Shown here in pieces: positions 6,313-12,883 of a stretch of 12,883 nt of DNA; positions within the stretch are counted from its first letter, which is position 1, and the number at the start of each line of letters is the position of its first letter. Source of the stretch: RGIG3872 sp045660245 (GTDB lineage Bacteria > Bacillota > Clostridia > Christensenellales > UBA1242); NCBI GenBank assembly GCA_045660245.1, contig JAZRDJ010000116.1, positions 1 through 12,883 of the forward strand, written 5' to 3'. The position numbers and the translations under genes are program-made. The notes below the pieces were generated by a model, which saw only the letters and a list, made by a program, of their open reading frames with translations, searched no databases and was not told where the DNA came from.

Positions 6313-8082
6313 TTATTCATTAACTTCTGGTTCGGTTGGAATTGTAATTCCAAAAATCTTTTCGAATGCTTCAACTGTTGATTGATCAATAGTTCCTGCT
6401 TGAACTTTTTCTGAAATCTTGTTTGAGATTGCTGTTTTTGTTTCTTCATCAACACTGCCTGCAATGTTGAGTTGTTGAATAATATTTTCTTGACCGGCTT
6501 CGGTTTCCTCATTGATTTTGTCAACGATGAAATCTTTGATGATTGTTGAATCAGCAATTGCATCGACGAGTGTGTCAGCCGGAGTGTTTCCGTTTTCGTC
6601 AGGAGTTGTGAGATTGATTTGTCCTTCTTGGTTTGTTGTAATCTTTTCAGAAAGAGAGAACAATTCTTTTGTCGCTTCAACTTCATTCTTGATTGTTTCT
6701 GGATCTGCTGATGCAATATCATTCACGATGCCTGAAACCATTTCAGCCGTGCCTTGATCAAGACCAAAAGACTCTTTGAGTTTGTCTTCAGTCAAGACTT
6801 CAGTAACAAGTGATTGAACGAGATCGTTTGATACAATGTTGTCAAACAATTCTTCAAGGTTTTCAGAAGAGATATTTGAAAGTCCATCACCGAGTTCGGT
6901 AACAATATCTTTTGTGGTATTTGCCAGTTGGGCAACTTTCAAAATTCCAACCAAACTTTCATGTACAGTATCTTTGTTTGCATTTTTGAGTTTGCCGAGT
7001 TCTGTGTCGAGGATATTGTTGAGATCAGAATCTTGGAGATCTGGTGCTGCAATTCCGAGGAATACTCGATCTTGTCTGTTTGGAATATTTGTGTCTGTCC
7101 ATCTTGTTGCGGCTTCATTCACAATTTCACAAACAATGTCACTCAAAAGAGGTGATTCTTTTGCTGTGTCAACAAGAAGAACAATTTTGTTTATGAATTC
7201 ATTGTTTCCAATATTAAATTCGCTTTCGGTTACGAGTGAAATATATGGGTAGAGTCTACTGATCTCAACGGCTTCTGTTGTGAGTTTGTATTCTTTTGTT
7301 GAATCAGGTGTTTGAACTTTCACGGTTGTGAGTTCATCAAAAATGTTGTTTGACAATTTGATAATTCCGATTCCGTTCATAACTTTGTATATTCCATTAT
7401 TTGCAAGTGCGCTTGAGTATTCGTCAATGACTTCGATTACATCATTGGTATTTTGATCAGCGCTTGGATCGGTGGTTGTTGCCATTTGTGCAATTTGGGT
7501 TTCAGATTGATTGATTGCTGTTTTTGCCTCTGTTGACAGATTGATAATGCCAAACATAGGGAGCAAAACAACAACAGCAACAAACAAGCCTTGAACAGCA
7601 CCGATAATTCCACCCACAAATCGGTGTTTGTTTTTGCCAGCCATTTTCTTTTTTGGGAACAAAATTGCAGACAATATCCAGTAGATAATCATGCTGAGCA
7701 TTTTGATCAAAAGGAAAAGAACAATGAAGAGTGCAATGTTCAACAAAATTTGAGGAACAACTTGAATGAATGAAGTAAATGTTGGGCTTGCGTTCATGAG
7801 TTCATTGACTTGTTCAATATTTGAGAGAAATTCAACAATGAATTGTTGCAAATTTTTGACTGCGACACCTTCTACCTCAAGTCCCCAAGATGAAATATCT
7901 GCGGAGAGCAAGGCATTTGATATCGCTGGAACAATAAAGAATGTTGCAACAGCGACAGCAATTACAATGAAAAATCTTGTGAGGGATTTTGAAAATCCAC
8001 GCCATAAGCCATAAAGAAATCCCAAAATCAAGAAAATAAAAAATATACAGGTTAAAGCAGAAGAAAGAGCAGCAGCGTTCAT
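6313..8082 (-). CDS. CvpA-family membrane protein with large acidic C-terminal domain
   Basis: The first ~190 of 589 residues look like a CvpA (colicin V production) domain: four hydrophobic helices at about 11-28, 37-58, 112-138 and 155-182. A GLWRGFSKSLTR stretch (25-36) follows helix one, and KHRFVGGIIGAVQG (152-165) leads into helix four. Positive loops after helices one and three suggest a cytoplasmic side there, so the N-terminus and the ~400-residue tail would lie outside. The tail has no further membrane segment. It is rich in Asp/Glu/Asn/Thr, mostly helical in appearance, and ends PTEPEVNE. CvpA proteins are usually only about 160-200 residues long. Their molecular role is poorly known, with links to envelope integrity. 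The ATG at 8082 is preferred over the GTG at 8094 because AGGTGG (8097-8092) is a well-placed ribosome binding site for the ATG and overlaps the GTG. Confidence 0.75.
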   Translation of the reverse strand: MNAAALSSALTCIFFIFLILGFLYGLWRGFSKSLTRFFIVIAVAVATFFIVPAISNALLSADISSWGLEVEGVAVKNLQQFIVEFLSNIEQVNELMNASPTFTSFIQVVPQILLNIALFIVLFLLIKMLSMIIYWILSAILFPKKKMAGKNKHRFVGGIIGAVQGLFVAVVVLLPMFGIINLSTEAKTAINQSETQIAQMATTTDPSADQNTNDVIEVIDEYSSALANNGIYKVMNGIGIIKLSNNIFDELTTVKVQTPDSTKEYKLTTEAVEISRLYPYISLVTESEFNIGNNEFINKIVLLVDTAKESPLLSDIVCEIVNEAATRWTDTNIPNRQDRVFLGIAAPDLQDSDLNNILDTELGKLKNANKDTVHESLVGILKVAQLANTTKDIVTELGDGLSNISSENLEELFDNIVSNDLVQSLVTEVLTEDKLKESFGLDQGTAEMVSGIVNDIASADPETIKNEVEATKELFSLSEKITTNQEGQINLTTPDENGNTPADTLVDAIADSTIIKDFIVDKINEETEAGQENIIQQLNIAGSVDEETKTAISNKISEKVQAGTIDQSTVEAFEKIFGITIPTEPEVNE

Positions 8083-8116
8083 AATTTTACCCACCTTATT
8101 TTATTAATATATTATT

Positions 8117-8145
8117 ATTATACATTAGCAATCTAATTTGTGCAA
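8117..8145 (-). promoter_or_regulatory. Probable promoter of the CvpA-type gene
   Basis: On the minus strand TATAAT (8122-8117) is preceded after 17 nt by TTGCAC (8145-8140). The -10 is perfect and the -35 matches at the conserved TTG only. The start would be near 8110, giving a leader of about 28 nt with the ribosome binding site. Confidence 0.5.
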
Positions 8146-8183
8146 TAATTTTAGATAAATTTAAATGCTGAGATAATAAATAT

Positions 8184-8212
8184 TAGACATTTATTGATGT
8201 TTTTAATATAAT
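8184..8212 (+). promoter_or_regulatory. Sigma-A-type promoter of the DUF1097-like gene
   Basis: TAGACA (8184-8189), a 17-nt spacer and TATAAT (8207-8212) match the consensus at 11 of 12 positions. Transcription would begin near 8219, directly before AAAGGAG (8221-8227) and the ATG at 8234. Confidence 0.75.
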
Positions 8213-8233
8213 ATATAAACAAAGGAGTAAGAT

Positions 8234-8779
8234 ATGAAAATTTTCTTGAAATGGTTTGCAATTCCTCTAATGATTGCCGTAGTGGCAAGTATTCTTTACA
8301 TCGTTGATGCTTTAATAGGAGGACTGTTTGTGCAAGGAGGCTCATTCATGTGGGTTGCTTTTGCAATTTGGACAATTTTTTATGGGGCATCGATCAAAGA
8401 ACGAGTCAAGGGACTTATAGGCGTTGTAATTGGTTTTGGAGCAGGTATTTTGATGATGTTGATTACAAATTCATTCACACTTAATTTGGGGACTGTAAGT
8501 ATTAGTTGTTTGGTTGGAGTGTTTTGTGTTAATTTTGCTGTTATGTTCATGGAAAAAACTGAAAAATTATGGATTAATTCAATAACTGGCATATTTGCAG
8601 GGATATTTTTAACTTTCAGTGGCCTTGGTGTTGGTCTTTCACCAATTGCTAGTTCAAGCAGCGCTCTTTTGATTTTGGGAATTCTTGTGATATACACATT
8701 GCTTGGACTCGCTTGTGGACACATCTCAATATCTGTTACAAATAAGGTTAAAGAAAGATTAAAACAAGAAATTCATTAG
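8234..8779 (+). CDS. Six-TM membrane protein, DUF1097-like
   Basis: The 181-residue protein is almost entirely hydrophobic, with about six membrane segments. It has a short basic N-terminus (MKIFLKW) and a basic C-terminal tail (NKVKERLKQEIH), which suggests both ends are cytoplasmic. The segment around residues 39-65 (MWVAFAIWTIFYGASIKERVKG), followed by a glycine-rich helix, resembles DUF1097 proteins such as E. coli YcdZ; the match is from memory of the family pattern and is not certain. No transport signature, catalytic motif or metal ligand set is evident. The start is firm: AAAGGAG lies 6 nt before the ATG, and a near-consensus promoter lies just upstream. It is a single-gene unit, divergent from the CvpA-type gene and convergent with typA. 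Function unknown. Confidence 0.85.
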   Translation: MKIFLKWFAIPLMIAVVASILYIVDALIGGLFVQGGSFMWVAFAIWTIFYGASIKERVKGLIGVVIGFGAGILMMLITNSFTLNLGTVSISCLVGVFCVNFAVMFMEKTEKLWINSITGIFAGIFLTFSGLGVGLSPIASSSSALLILGILVIYTLLGLACGHISISVTNKVKERLKQEIH

Positions 8780-8802
8780 AAAGAATAATTAAATAAAACA
8801 CA

Positions 8803-8831
8803 AAAAAAGTCGGCTATCAACCGACTTTTTT
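8803..8831. terminator. Bidirectional terminator between the DUF1097-like gene and typA
   Basis: AAAAAAGTCGG (8803-8813) pairs with CCGACTTTTTT (8821-8831) around a 7-nt loop, between convergent stops at 8779 and 8834. A- and T-runs on either side make it usable in both directions. Confidence 0.85.
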
Positions 8832-8833
8832 AT

Positions 8834-10660
8834 TTAACTATTTTTCTTTTTGAAATCTGCTCGTCCTCTTTGTGTATGGTCGAGAATGATTTTTCTCAAG
8901 CGAAGAGATGTTGGTGTAACCTCCAAAAGTTCGTCTTCATTCAAAAACTCAAGGCATTCTTCAAGAGACATTTCGCGAACTGGTTCTAGGCGAAGTGCTT
9001 CATCAGAAGATGAACTGCGCATATTTGTAAGTTGTTTTCTTTTGCAAACATTCACAACGATATCTTCGTTCTTTGGGTTGATACCCACGATCATTCCACC
9101 ATAAACTGGTGTGCCTGGAGTGATCAAAAGACGACCACGTTCTTGTGAATTGAAAAGACCATATTGAACAGCCTCACCATTTTCATATGCTACGAGTGTT
9201 CCCACATTTCTGCGTTCAATGTTTCCTTTGAATGGTTCATATCTTTCATAGATTGAACTCATCACGCCTTCTCCTTTTGTGTCAGTGAGGAATTGGTTTT
9301 TATAGCCAAAGAGTCCACGTGATGGGATCAAGAATTCAAGTCTGATTCGGTTGCCCTTGTTTGACATTGAAAGAAGATCTCCTTTTCTGGCCCCGATTGT
9401 TCCCATGATTGCACCAACGCTTTCTTCAGGAACATCAATTGTGAGTCTGTCGATTGGCTCGTGAGTTACTCCATCAATTTCTTTGTAGATTACTCTTGGC
9501 ATTGAAACTTGGAATTCATAACCATCTCTGCGCATATTTTCAATGAGAATTGAAATGTGCATTTCTCCGCGGCCAAGCACTCTGAATGTGTCGGCGCTGT
9601 CAGTTTCGTATACTTTGAGAGAAAGGTCTTTCACTGCTTCTTTCATGAGTCTGTCACGAAGATGACGGCTTGTGCAGAATTTTCCTTCTCTTCCTGCAAA
9701 TGGACTGTTGTTCACTGAAAATGCCATTTCAACACTTGGCTCACTGATTTTTACAAAAGGAATTGCTGATGGATCTTCTTTGTCGGTGAGAGTGTCGCCG
9801 ATTGTTACTTCTTCAGTTCCTGCAATGCAAACAATATCTCCTGGCTTTGCCATTGGTGTTGGCACTCTCTTCAAACCTTGGAACTCAAAAATGTTTGCGA
9901 TTTTGAAAAGAACTTTTTTGTTTGCATCATGATAGTTCACAATCATGATTTGATCATTTGGCTTGATTGTTCCTTGTTCAACCTTTCCGACAGCAAGTTT
10001 CCCGAGATAGTCATTTTGTTCACATGAAGAAACGAGCATTTTGAACTTTGCGTCAACTGTTGCCTTTGGGGCAGGAATATATGAAACAATTGTGTCGAGA
10101 AGAGGTTTCATATCTGTTCCAGTTACGTTTTGATCAAGAGAGGCAATACCATTTCTTGCTGAAGCAAACACAAATGGCGAGTTGAGTTGATCTTCGTTTG
10201 CATCAAGATCCATGAAGAGTTCAAGAACTTCATCAATAACTTCTGAAATTCTGGCATCTTTTCTGTCAATCTTGTTGATAACAACGATAACTCTGTGATT
10301 GAGTTCAAGTGCTTTTTGAAGAACAAATCTTGTTTGAGGCATTGTTCCTTCAAAAGCGTCAACCACGAGGATAACACCATCAACCATTTTGAGAACACGT
10401 TCAACTTCTCCACCGAAGTCTGCGTGTCCTGGGGTATCGACAACGTTGATTTTCACACCGGCATGCATGCAAGCCGCGTTTTTGCTGAGGATTGTGATTC
10501 CGCGCTCACGCTCCAATGCGTTTGAGTCCATGACTCTGTCTTCGACTTGTTGGTTGTCACGAAAAACTCCACCTTGTTTCAAAAGTTCATTTACAAGGCT
10601 TGTTTTTCCGTGGTCAACGTGGGCAATTATTGCTACATTTCTGATATTTATATTTTCCAT
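8834..10660 (-). CDS. typA: Ribosome-associated translational GTPase TypA/BipA
   Basis: At 608 residues this matches the family length (about 607-612). GTPase motifs are complete: G1 AHVDHGKTS (13-21), G2 RGIT (53-56), G3 DTPGH (75-79) and G4 NKID (129-132). EF-G-like domains follow, including the SEPSVEMAFSVNNSPFAG segment and RGLFGYKNQFLTDTKGEG near residue 450. The C-terminal domain unique to BipA contains NMRSSSSDEALRLEP. TypA binds the ribosome like EF-G and helps 50S assembly and growth under cold or stress. The start at 10660 has a GGA-type ribosome binding site (AAAAGGAAAAAT) within the 12-nt gap after the upstream small P-loop gene, so the two are very likely co-transcribed. A strong terminator follows. 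Confidence 0.98.
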   Translation of the reverse strand: MENINIRNVAIIAHVDHGKTSLVNELLKQGGVFRDNQQVEDRVMDSNALERERGITILSKNAACMHAGVKINVVDTPGHADFGGEVERVLKMVDGVILVVDAFEGTMPQTRFVLQKALELNHRVIVVINKIDRKDARISEVIDEVLELFMDLDANEDQLNSPFVFASARNGIASLDQNVTGTDMKPLLDTIVSYIPAPKATVDAKFKMLVSSCEQNDYLGKLAVGKVEQGTIKPNDQIMIVNYHDANKKVLFKIANIFEFQGLKRVPTPMAKPGDIVCIAGTEEVTIGDTLTDKEDPSAIPFVKISEPSVEMAFSVNNSPFAGREGKFCTSRHLRDRLMKEAVKDLSLKVYETDSADTFRVLGRGEMHISILIENMRRDGYEFQVSMPRVIYKEIDGVTHEPIDRLTIDVPEESVGAIMGTIGARKGDLLSMSNKGNRIRLEFLIPSRGLFGYKNQFLTDTKGEGVMSSIYERYEPFKGNIERRNVGTLVAYENGEAVQYGLFNSQERGRLLITPGTPVYGGMIVGINPKNEDIVVNVCKRKQLTNMRSSSSDEALRLEPVREMSLEECLEFLNEDELLEVTPTSLRLRKIILDHTQRGRADFKKKNS

Positions 10661-10672
10661 ATATTTTTCCTT

Positions 10673-11002
10673 TTATTTTTCAAATATTTCTTCACTATTT
10701 TCTTTTGCTTGAGCGATTGCTTGTTTTGCTCGTCTTTCAAGATCATCAAAATATCCAGTTTCTTCGAGCCATTTCATTTCTTCCATTCTTGCTTTTAATT
10801 CATAATCTCTCATGAGTTGCTCTGACAATGTTTTTGGTCTGTATTCTTGTTCAAGAGTATAATCCGTGTATTGTTTTGGACTTTGATTTCTCATTTCTGG
10901 AGTTTTGAGGAGTGTTTCAATTGCTGAGTTAAGATTGCTTTTGCCATAACCGACATTACCAACAATTCCGATATTTGCATGGTTTTTTTTGTTTTTTTCC
11001 AT
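10673..11002 (-). CDS. Small protein with EF-Tu-like P-loop and helical tail (109 aa)
   Basis: The protein begins MEKNKKNHANIGIVGNVGYG and continues KSNLNSAI. Its first 30 residues follow the EF-Tu start (typically KPHVNIGTIGHVDHGKTTL), with P-loop GNVGYGKS at 15-22. The Asp and His of EF-Tu HVDHGK are Gly and Tyr here, and the second Thr is Asn. No G2, G3, G4 or G5 motif follows. The remaining ~75 residues are charged and probably helical (RPKTLSEQLMRDYELKARME, 55-74, then Lys/Glu/Ala-rich), with no likeness I recognise. It may bind nucleotide only partly, act as a regulator or partner of a translational GTPase, or be a remodelled EF-Tu fragment. The ATG at 11002 has AGGAG (11017-11013) 10 nt upstream; the GTG at 11011 is too close to that site. 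The stop lies 12 nt before typA. Confidence 0.75.
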   Translation of the reverse strand: MEKNKKNHANIGIVGNVGYGKSNLNSAIETLLKTPEMRNQSPKQYTDYTLEQEYRPKTLSEQLMRDYELKARMEEMKWLEETGYFDDLERRAKQAIAQAKENSEEIFEK

Positions 11003-11033
11003 TTTCAACACACTCCTGTATTTTTTCCATAAA

Positions 11034-11056
11034 ACAAGAGCGACAAACGCTCTTGT
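11034..11056 (-). terminator. Hairpin between the corC-like gene and the P-loop/typA unit
   Basis: ACAAGAGCG (11034-11042) pairs perfectly with CGCTCTTGT (11048-11056) around a 5-nt loop. On the minus strand only about four T follow, so it may be a leaky terminator. It lies after the stop at 11074 and before the small P-loop gene, which has no convincing promoter of its own. Confidence 0.6.
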
Positions 11057-11073
11057 GAATGAATTTATTTAAA

Positions 11074-12438
11074 TTACTCTTCGACTTTTTCTTCTCTTGT
11101 TACAACGAGGCTTACAGATTTGATACGCCTGTCTTCAACTGCTGTAATTGTGAATTTGAGGTTTGCAATTTTTTGAATATAGTTGTTGTTTTCGTCCAAA
11201 ATATCGTCAACTGCTGAAATTTCAAATTCTTGTCCTTTTTCTGGAAGGCTATCTGACATTTGGTAGAGCATACCTCCAACTGAAGAGTAGTCAGTTTCTG
11301 GCAAGTGCTCAATTTGAAGATAATCAAACAAATCTTCAATTGTTACTTCTGGATCAAGAATATAGGCGTTTTCACCATTCTTTTTGATTGGCGCGGACTC
11401 TTCTTCGTCATGTTCGTCATAGATCTCGCCGACCATTTCTTCAAGGGCGTCTTCCATTGTGACAATTCCACTTGTTCCACCATGTTCGTCAAGAACGATT
11501 GCGAGGTGTTTTTTCTCTGATTGCATTTTGCGGATCAAGTCGTCAACTTTCAAAAGTTCTGTAACAAAAAGTGGTTTTGTCATTAGAGATGAAAGTTTAA
11601 TTTCTTGATTTTTCAAAATCTTTGTCATGAAGTCTTTTTGGTTCAAGACACCAACGATGTTGTCCTTGTCCTCAAAATAAACTGGTATTCTTGAGAATTG
11701 AGAATCAATGAAAACTTGCTTGATATCGTCGATTGATGCATTTTTGTCAATGGCAATCATGTCAACTCTTGGAGTCATGATATCGTAGACAGTTCTTTCG
11801 CCCATGTCAAGGACACCTTGCAAAAGTTCGGCATTGTTTTCGTCAAGCACTCCTTCTTCTTCCATATTTTCAATAATACTTTCAAGTTCGTCTTCAGTAA
11901 CTGTTGGTTCTTCACTTGTTTTTACTTTTTTGAGTGCTGCTTTTTGGAAAAGACCAAAGAACCAAGTGACAGGTGTCAAAATTTTCATCAAAACAAAGAG
12001 AGTTCCGCTGTATTGGAGAGCAAGTTTTTCGGGATTTGCTTTTGCAACTGATTTTGGAATAATTTCACCACAAATCAAGATGATGATTGTCATGATGACA
12101 GTATTCAAAACATTTGAAAGTGTTGGGTTCAAAATAAATTTTCCAAACAAGTATGCTGCAATGGTTGTACTCGCAATGTTTACAAAGTTGTTTCCAACGA
12201 GGATTGTTGAAAGTGTTTTGTCATAGTGTTCACAGATATAGAGTGCGCGTCTTGCTCCTTTTACTTTTTCTTCTGCATAGTTTTTCATTCGGATTATATT
12301 TGATCCTGAAAATGCTGTTTCACAAGAAGAGAAAAATCCTGATGCTAAAACGCAAAACAAAAGTAGTACCAAACAGATTCCATCTGTAAAGTCGAATGTT
12401 ATATTATTTGCTAATAATAACGGGGAGGGGTGTGTCAT
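11074..12438 (-). CDS. CorC/HlyC (CNNM-type) transporter: DUF21 plus CBS pair
   Basis: The 454-residue protein has the CNNM/CorC order. A DUF21 membrane domain (about 20-185) includes SSCETAFSGS (37-46) and GEIIPKS (124-130). A CBS pair follows: CBS1 from about 215 with MTPRVDMIAI (221-230), and CBS2 to about 340 with LDEHGGTSGIVTMEDALEE (316-334). An acidic linker leads to a CorC_HlyC C-terminal domain (about 355-450). Family members take part in Mg2+ (or Co2+/Na+-coupled) export or homeostasis, with CBS domains sensing ATP-Mg; the haemolysin name is historical. The ATG at 12438 is chosen over an in-frame ATG at 12513 for two reasons: AAGGAG (12456-12451) precedes it, and the promoter would start transcription at about 12512, inside the longer ORF's first codon. 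The motifs look complete. Confidence 0.94.
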   Translation of the reverse strand: MTHPSPLLLANNITFDFTDGICLVLLLFCVLASGFFSSCETAFSGSNIIRMKNYAEEKVKGARRALYICEHYDKTLSTILVGNNFVNIASTTIAAYLFGKFILNPTLSNVLNTVIMTIIILICGEIIPKSVAKANPEKLALQYSGTLFVLMKILTPVTWFFGLFQKAALKKVKTSEEPTVTEDELESIIENMEEEGVLDENNAELLQGVLDMGERTVYDIMTPRVDMIAIDKNASIDDIKQVFIDSQFSRIPVYFEDKDNIVGVLNQKDFMTKILKNQEIKLSSLMTKPLFVTELLKVDDLIRKMQSEKKHLAIVLDEHGGTSGIVTMEDALEEMVGEIYDEHDEEESAPIKKNGENAYILDPEVTIEDLFDYLQIEHLPETDYSSVGGMLYQMSDSLPEKGQEFEISAVDDILDENNNYIQKIANLKFTITAVEDRRIKSVSLVVTREEKVEE

Positions 12439-12518
12439 TGTTAAATTAAACTCCTTAAAAATAAAAAATATTGTGTTTTTTGACCTCAAAATATAGAAGT
12501 CATACGAAAACATATTAA

Positions 12519-12547
12519 ATTATACTACAGTACTTGATTTTTGTAAA
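12519..12547 (-). promoter_or_regulatory. Sigma-A-type promoter of the corC-like gene
   Basis: On the minus strand TTTACA (12547-12542), a 17-nt spacer and TATAAT (12524-12519) match consensus at 11 of 12 positions. The start would be near 12512, leaving a leader of about 74 nt before the ATG at 12438. It overlaps the divergent promoter on the plus strand. Confidence 0.75.
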
Positions 12548-12561
12548 TAGAAATTTATAAT
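12534..12561 (+). promoter_or_regulatory. Probable promoter of the RsmF-like gene
   Basis: TTGATT (12534-12539), a 16-nt spacer and TATAAT (12556-12561) point rightward. The start would be near 12568, followed by GGGAG (12584-12588) and the ATG at 12594. Each -35 lies within the other promoter's spacer. Confidence 0.6.
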
Positions 12562-12593
12562 TTATATTATTAATGAAAAAACTGGGAGATAAC

Positions 12594-12883
12594 ATGAATC
12601 AAAATATTTTGCAAAAATTAGATAGCAAATATATTCAAAACATGAAGAATTTGCTCGGGAAAGATTATGTTTTGTATGAAAAAGCAATGGAACAAACTCC
12701 AGTGCGTGGAATTAGAGTTAATCCGATCAAAATGAACAAACAAAAATTTATTTCATTGTTTGAATATCCTGTTGAAGCAATACCATATGAAGAAAATGGT
12801 TTTGTTCTTGACAGCACTGAAAAAATCGGCAATTCATTTTTGCATATGTCTGGTTGTGTGTATTTGCAAGAACCATCAAGTAT
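12594..12883 (+). CDS. rsmF: RsmF/NOL1-NOP2-Sun family rRNA (cytosine-C5) methyltransferase, N-terminal part
   Basis: Only the first 96 codons are present; the gene runs off the right edge. Its N-terminal pattern fits bacterial m5C rRNA methyltransferases of the RsmF/YebU group. It has a short helix with MKNLLGKDYVLYEKAM (17-32), TPVRGIRVNPIKM (35-47), a segment ending VEAIPYEENGFVL, and HMSGCVYLQEPSS, the last being the lead-in to the SAM-binding core (usually YxQEPSAM). These enzymes methylate 16S rRNA in the assembling or mature 30S subunit. The catalytic cysteines and SAM motifs lie outside the window, so activity and exact target cannot be judged. The ATG at 12594 is preferred because GGGAG lies 5 nt upstream; an in-frame ATG at 12573 has no such site. 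It could be another member of the same family. Confidence 0.8.
   Translation, partial: MNQNILQKLDSKYIQNMKNLLGKDYVLYEKAMEQTPVRGIRVNPIKMNKQKFISLFEYPVEAIPYEENGFVLDSTEKIGNSFLHMSGCVYLQEPSS

Noticed and set aside
6836..7252. Plus-strand open frame of 138 residues across the CvpA-type gene
   Set aside because: It is antisense to a coherent 589-codon gene with no start signals. Ser/Thr-rich translation is expected opposite this composition.
12439..12513. Longer start for the corC-like protein with 25 extra residues
   Set aside because: The ATG at 12513 sits at the predicted transcription start. AAGGAG is positioned for the ATG at 12438, and the extra residues do not resemble the family.
1..12883. 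CRISPR array, tRNA or rRNA genes, prophage or insertion sequences
   Set aside because: No regularly spaced repeats, cloverleaf-like stretch, rRNA core sequence, integrase or transposase was seen on either strand.
1..12883. Alternative genetic code with TGA read as tryptophan
   Set aside because: All recognised genes are full length under the standard bacterial code and use TGG for Trp at family-conserved positions, for example in hydA TSCCPGW.

Overview
The window is an AT-rich bacterial chromosome segment with the look of a low-GC, anaerobic Gram-positive (Clostridia-like) organism. Three things point that way: strong AGGAGG-type ribosome binding sites, sigma-A-like TTGACA/TATAAT promoters with hairpin-plus-T terminators, and an [FeFe] hydrogenase. 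TGA is never needed as a sense codon in the intact genes, so the standard bacterial code applies. No rRNA, tRNA, CRISPR, phage or insertion sequence is visible. Two genes run off the ends.

Layout, left to right: the first 176 codons of the ATPase YchF (minus); undecaprenyl-diphosphate phosphatase UppP (plus); a 35-residue basic, cysteine-containing small protein (minus, missed by ordinary length cut-offs); an ABC-exporter-like membrane protein whose ATPase motifs are nearly all degenerate (minus); a protein with a C-terminal diadenylate-cyclase-like (DAC) domain with an altered RHR motif (minus); a compact [FeFe] hydrogenase with an atypical Cys-rich N-terminus (plus); a CvpA-type membrane protein with a large acidic C-terminal domain (minus); a six-TM DUF1097-like protein (plus); the ribosome-associated GTPase TypA/BipA (minus), preceded 12 nt upstream by a 109-residue protein with an EF-Tu-like P-loop; a CorC/HlyC (CNNM-type) transporter (minus); and the start of an RsmF-like rRNA methyltransferase (plus).

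Most of the content is core housekeeping: translation factors (YchF, TypA, RsmF-like), the cell-wall lipid carrier (UppP), ion transport (CorC) and fermentative hydrogen metabolism (HydA). Gene direction alternates often. Convergent pairs share bidirectional hairpin terminators (about 1424-1456, 6271-6307, 8803-8831), and divergent pairs share short AT-rich promoter regions, two of them with apparently interlocked promoters.

The parts most worth attention are the degenerate ABC protein with its small downstream ORF, the neighbouring DAC variant, and the mini EF-Tu-like P-loop protein coupled to typA. I see no obvious defence island or mobile system. The unusual content consists of divergent or possibly repurposed enzymes within a housekeeping context.
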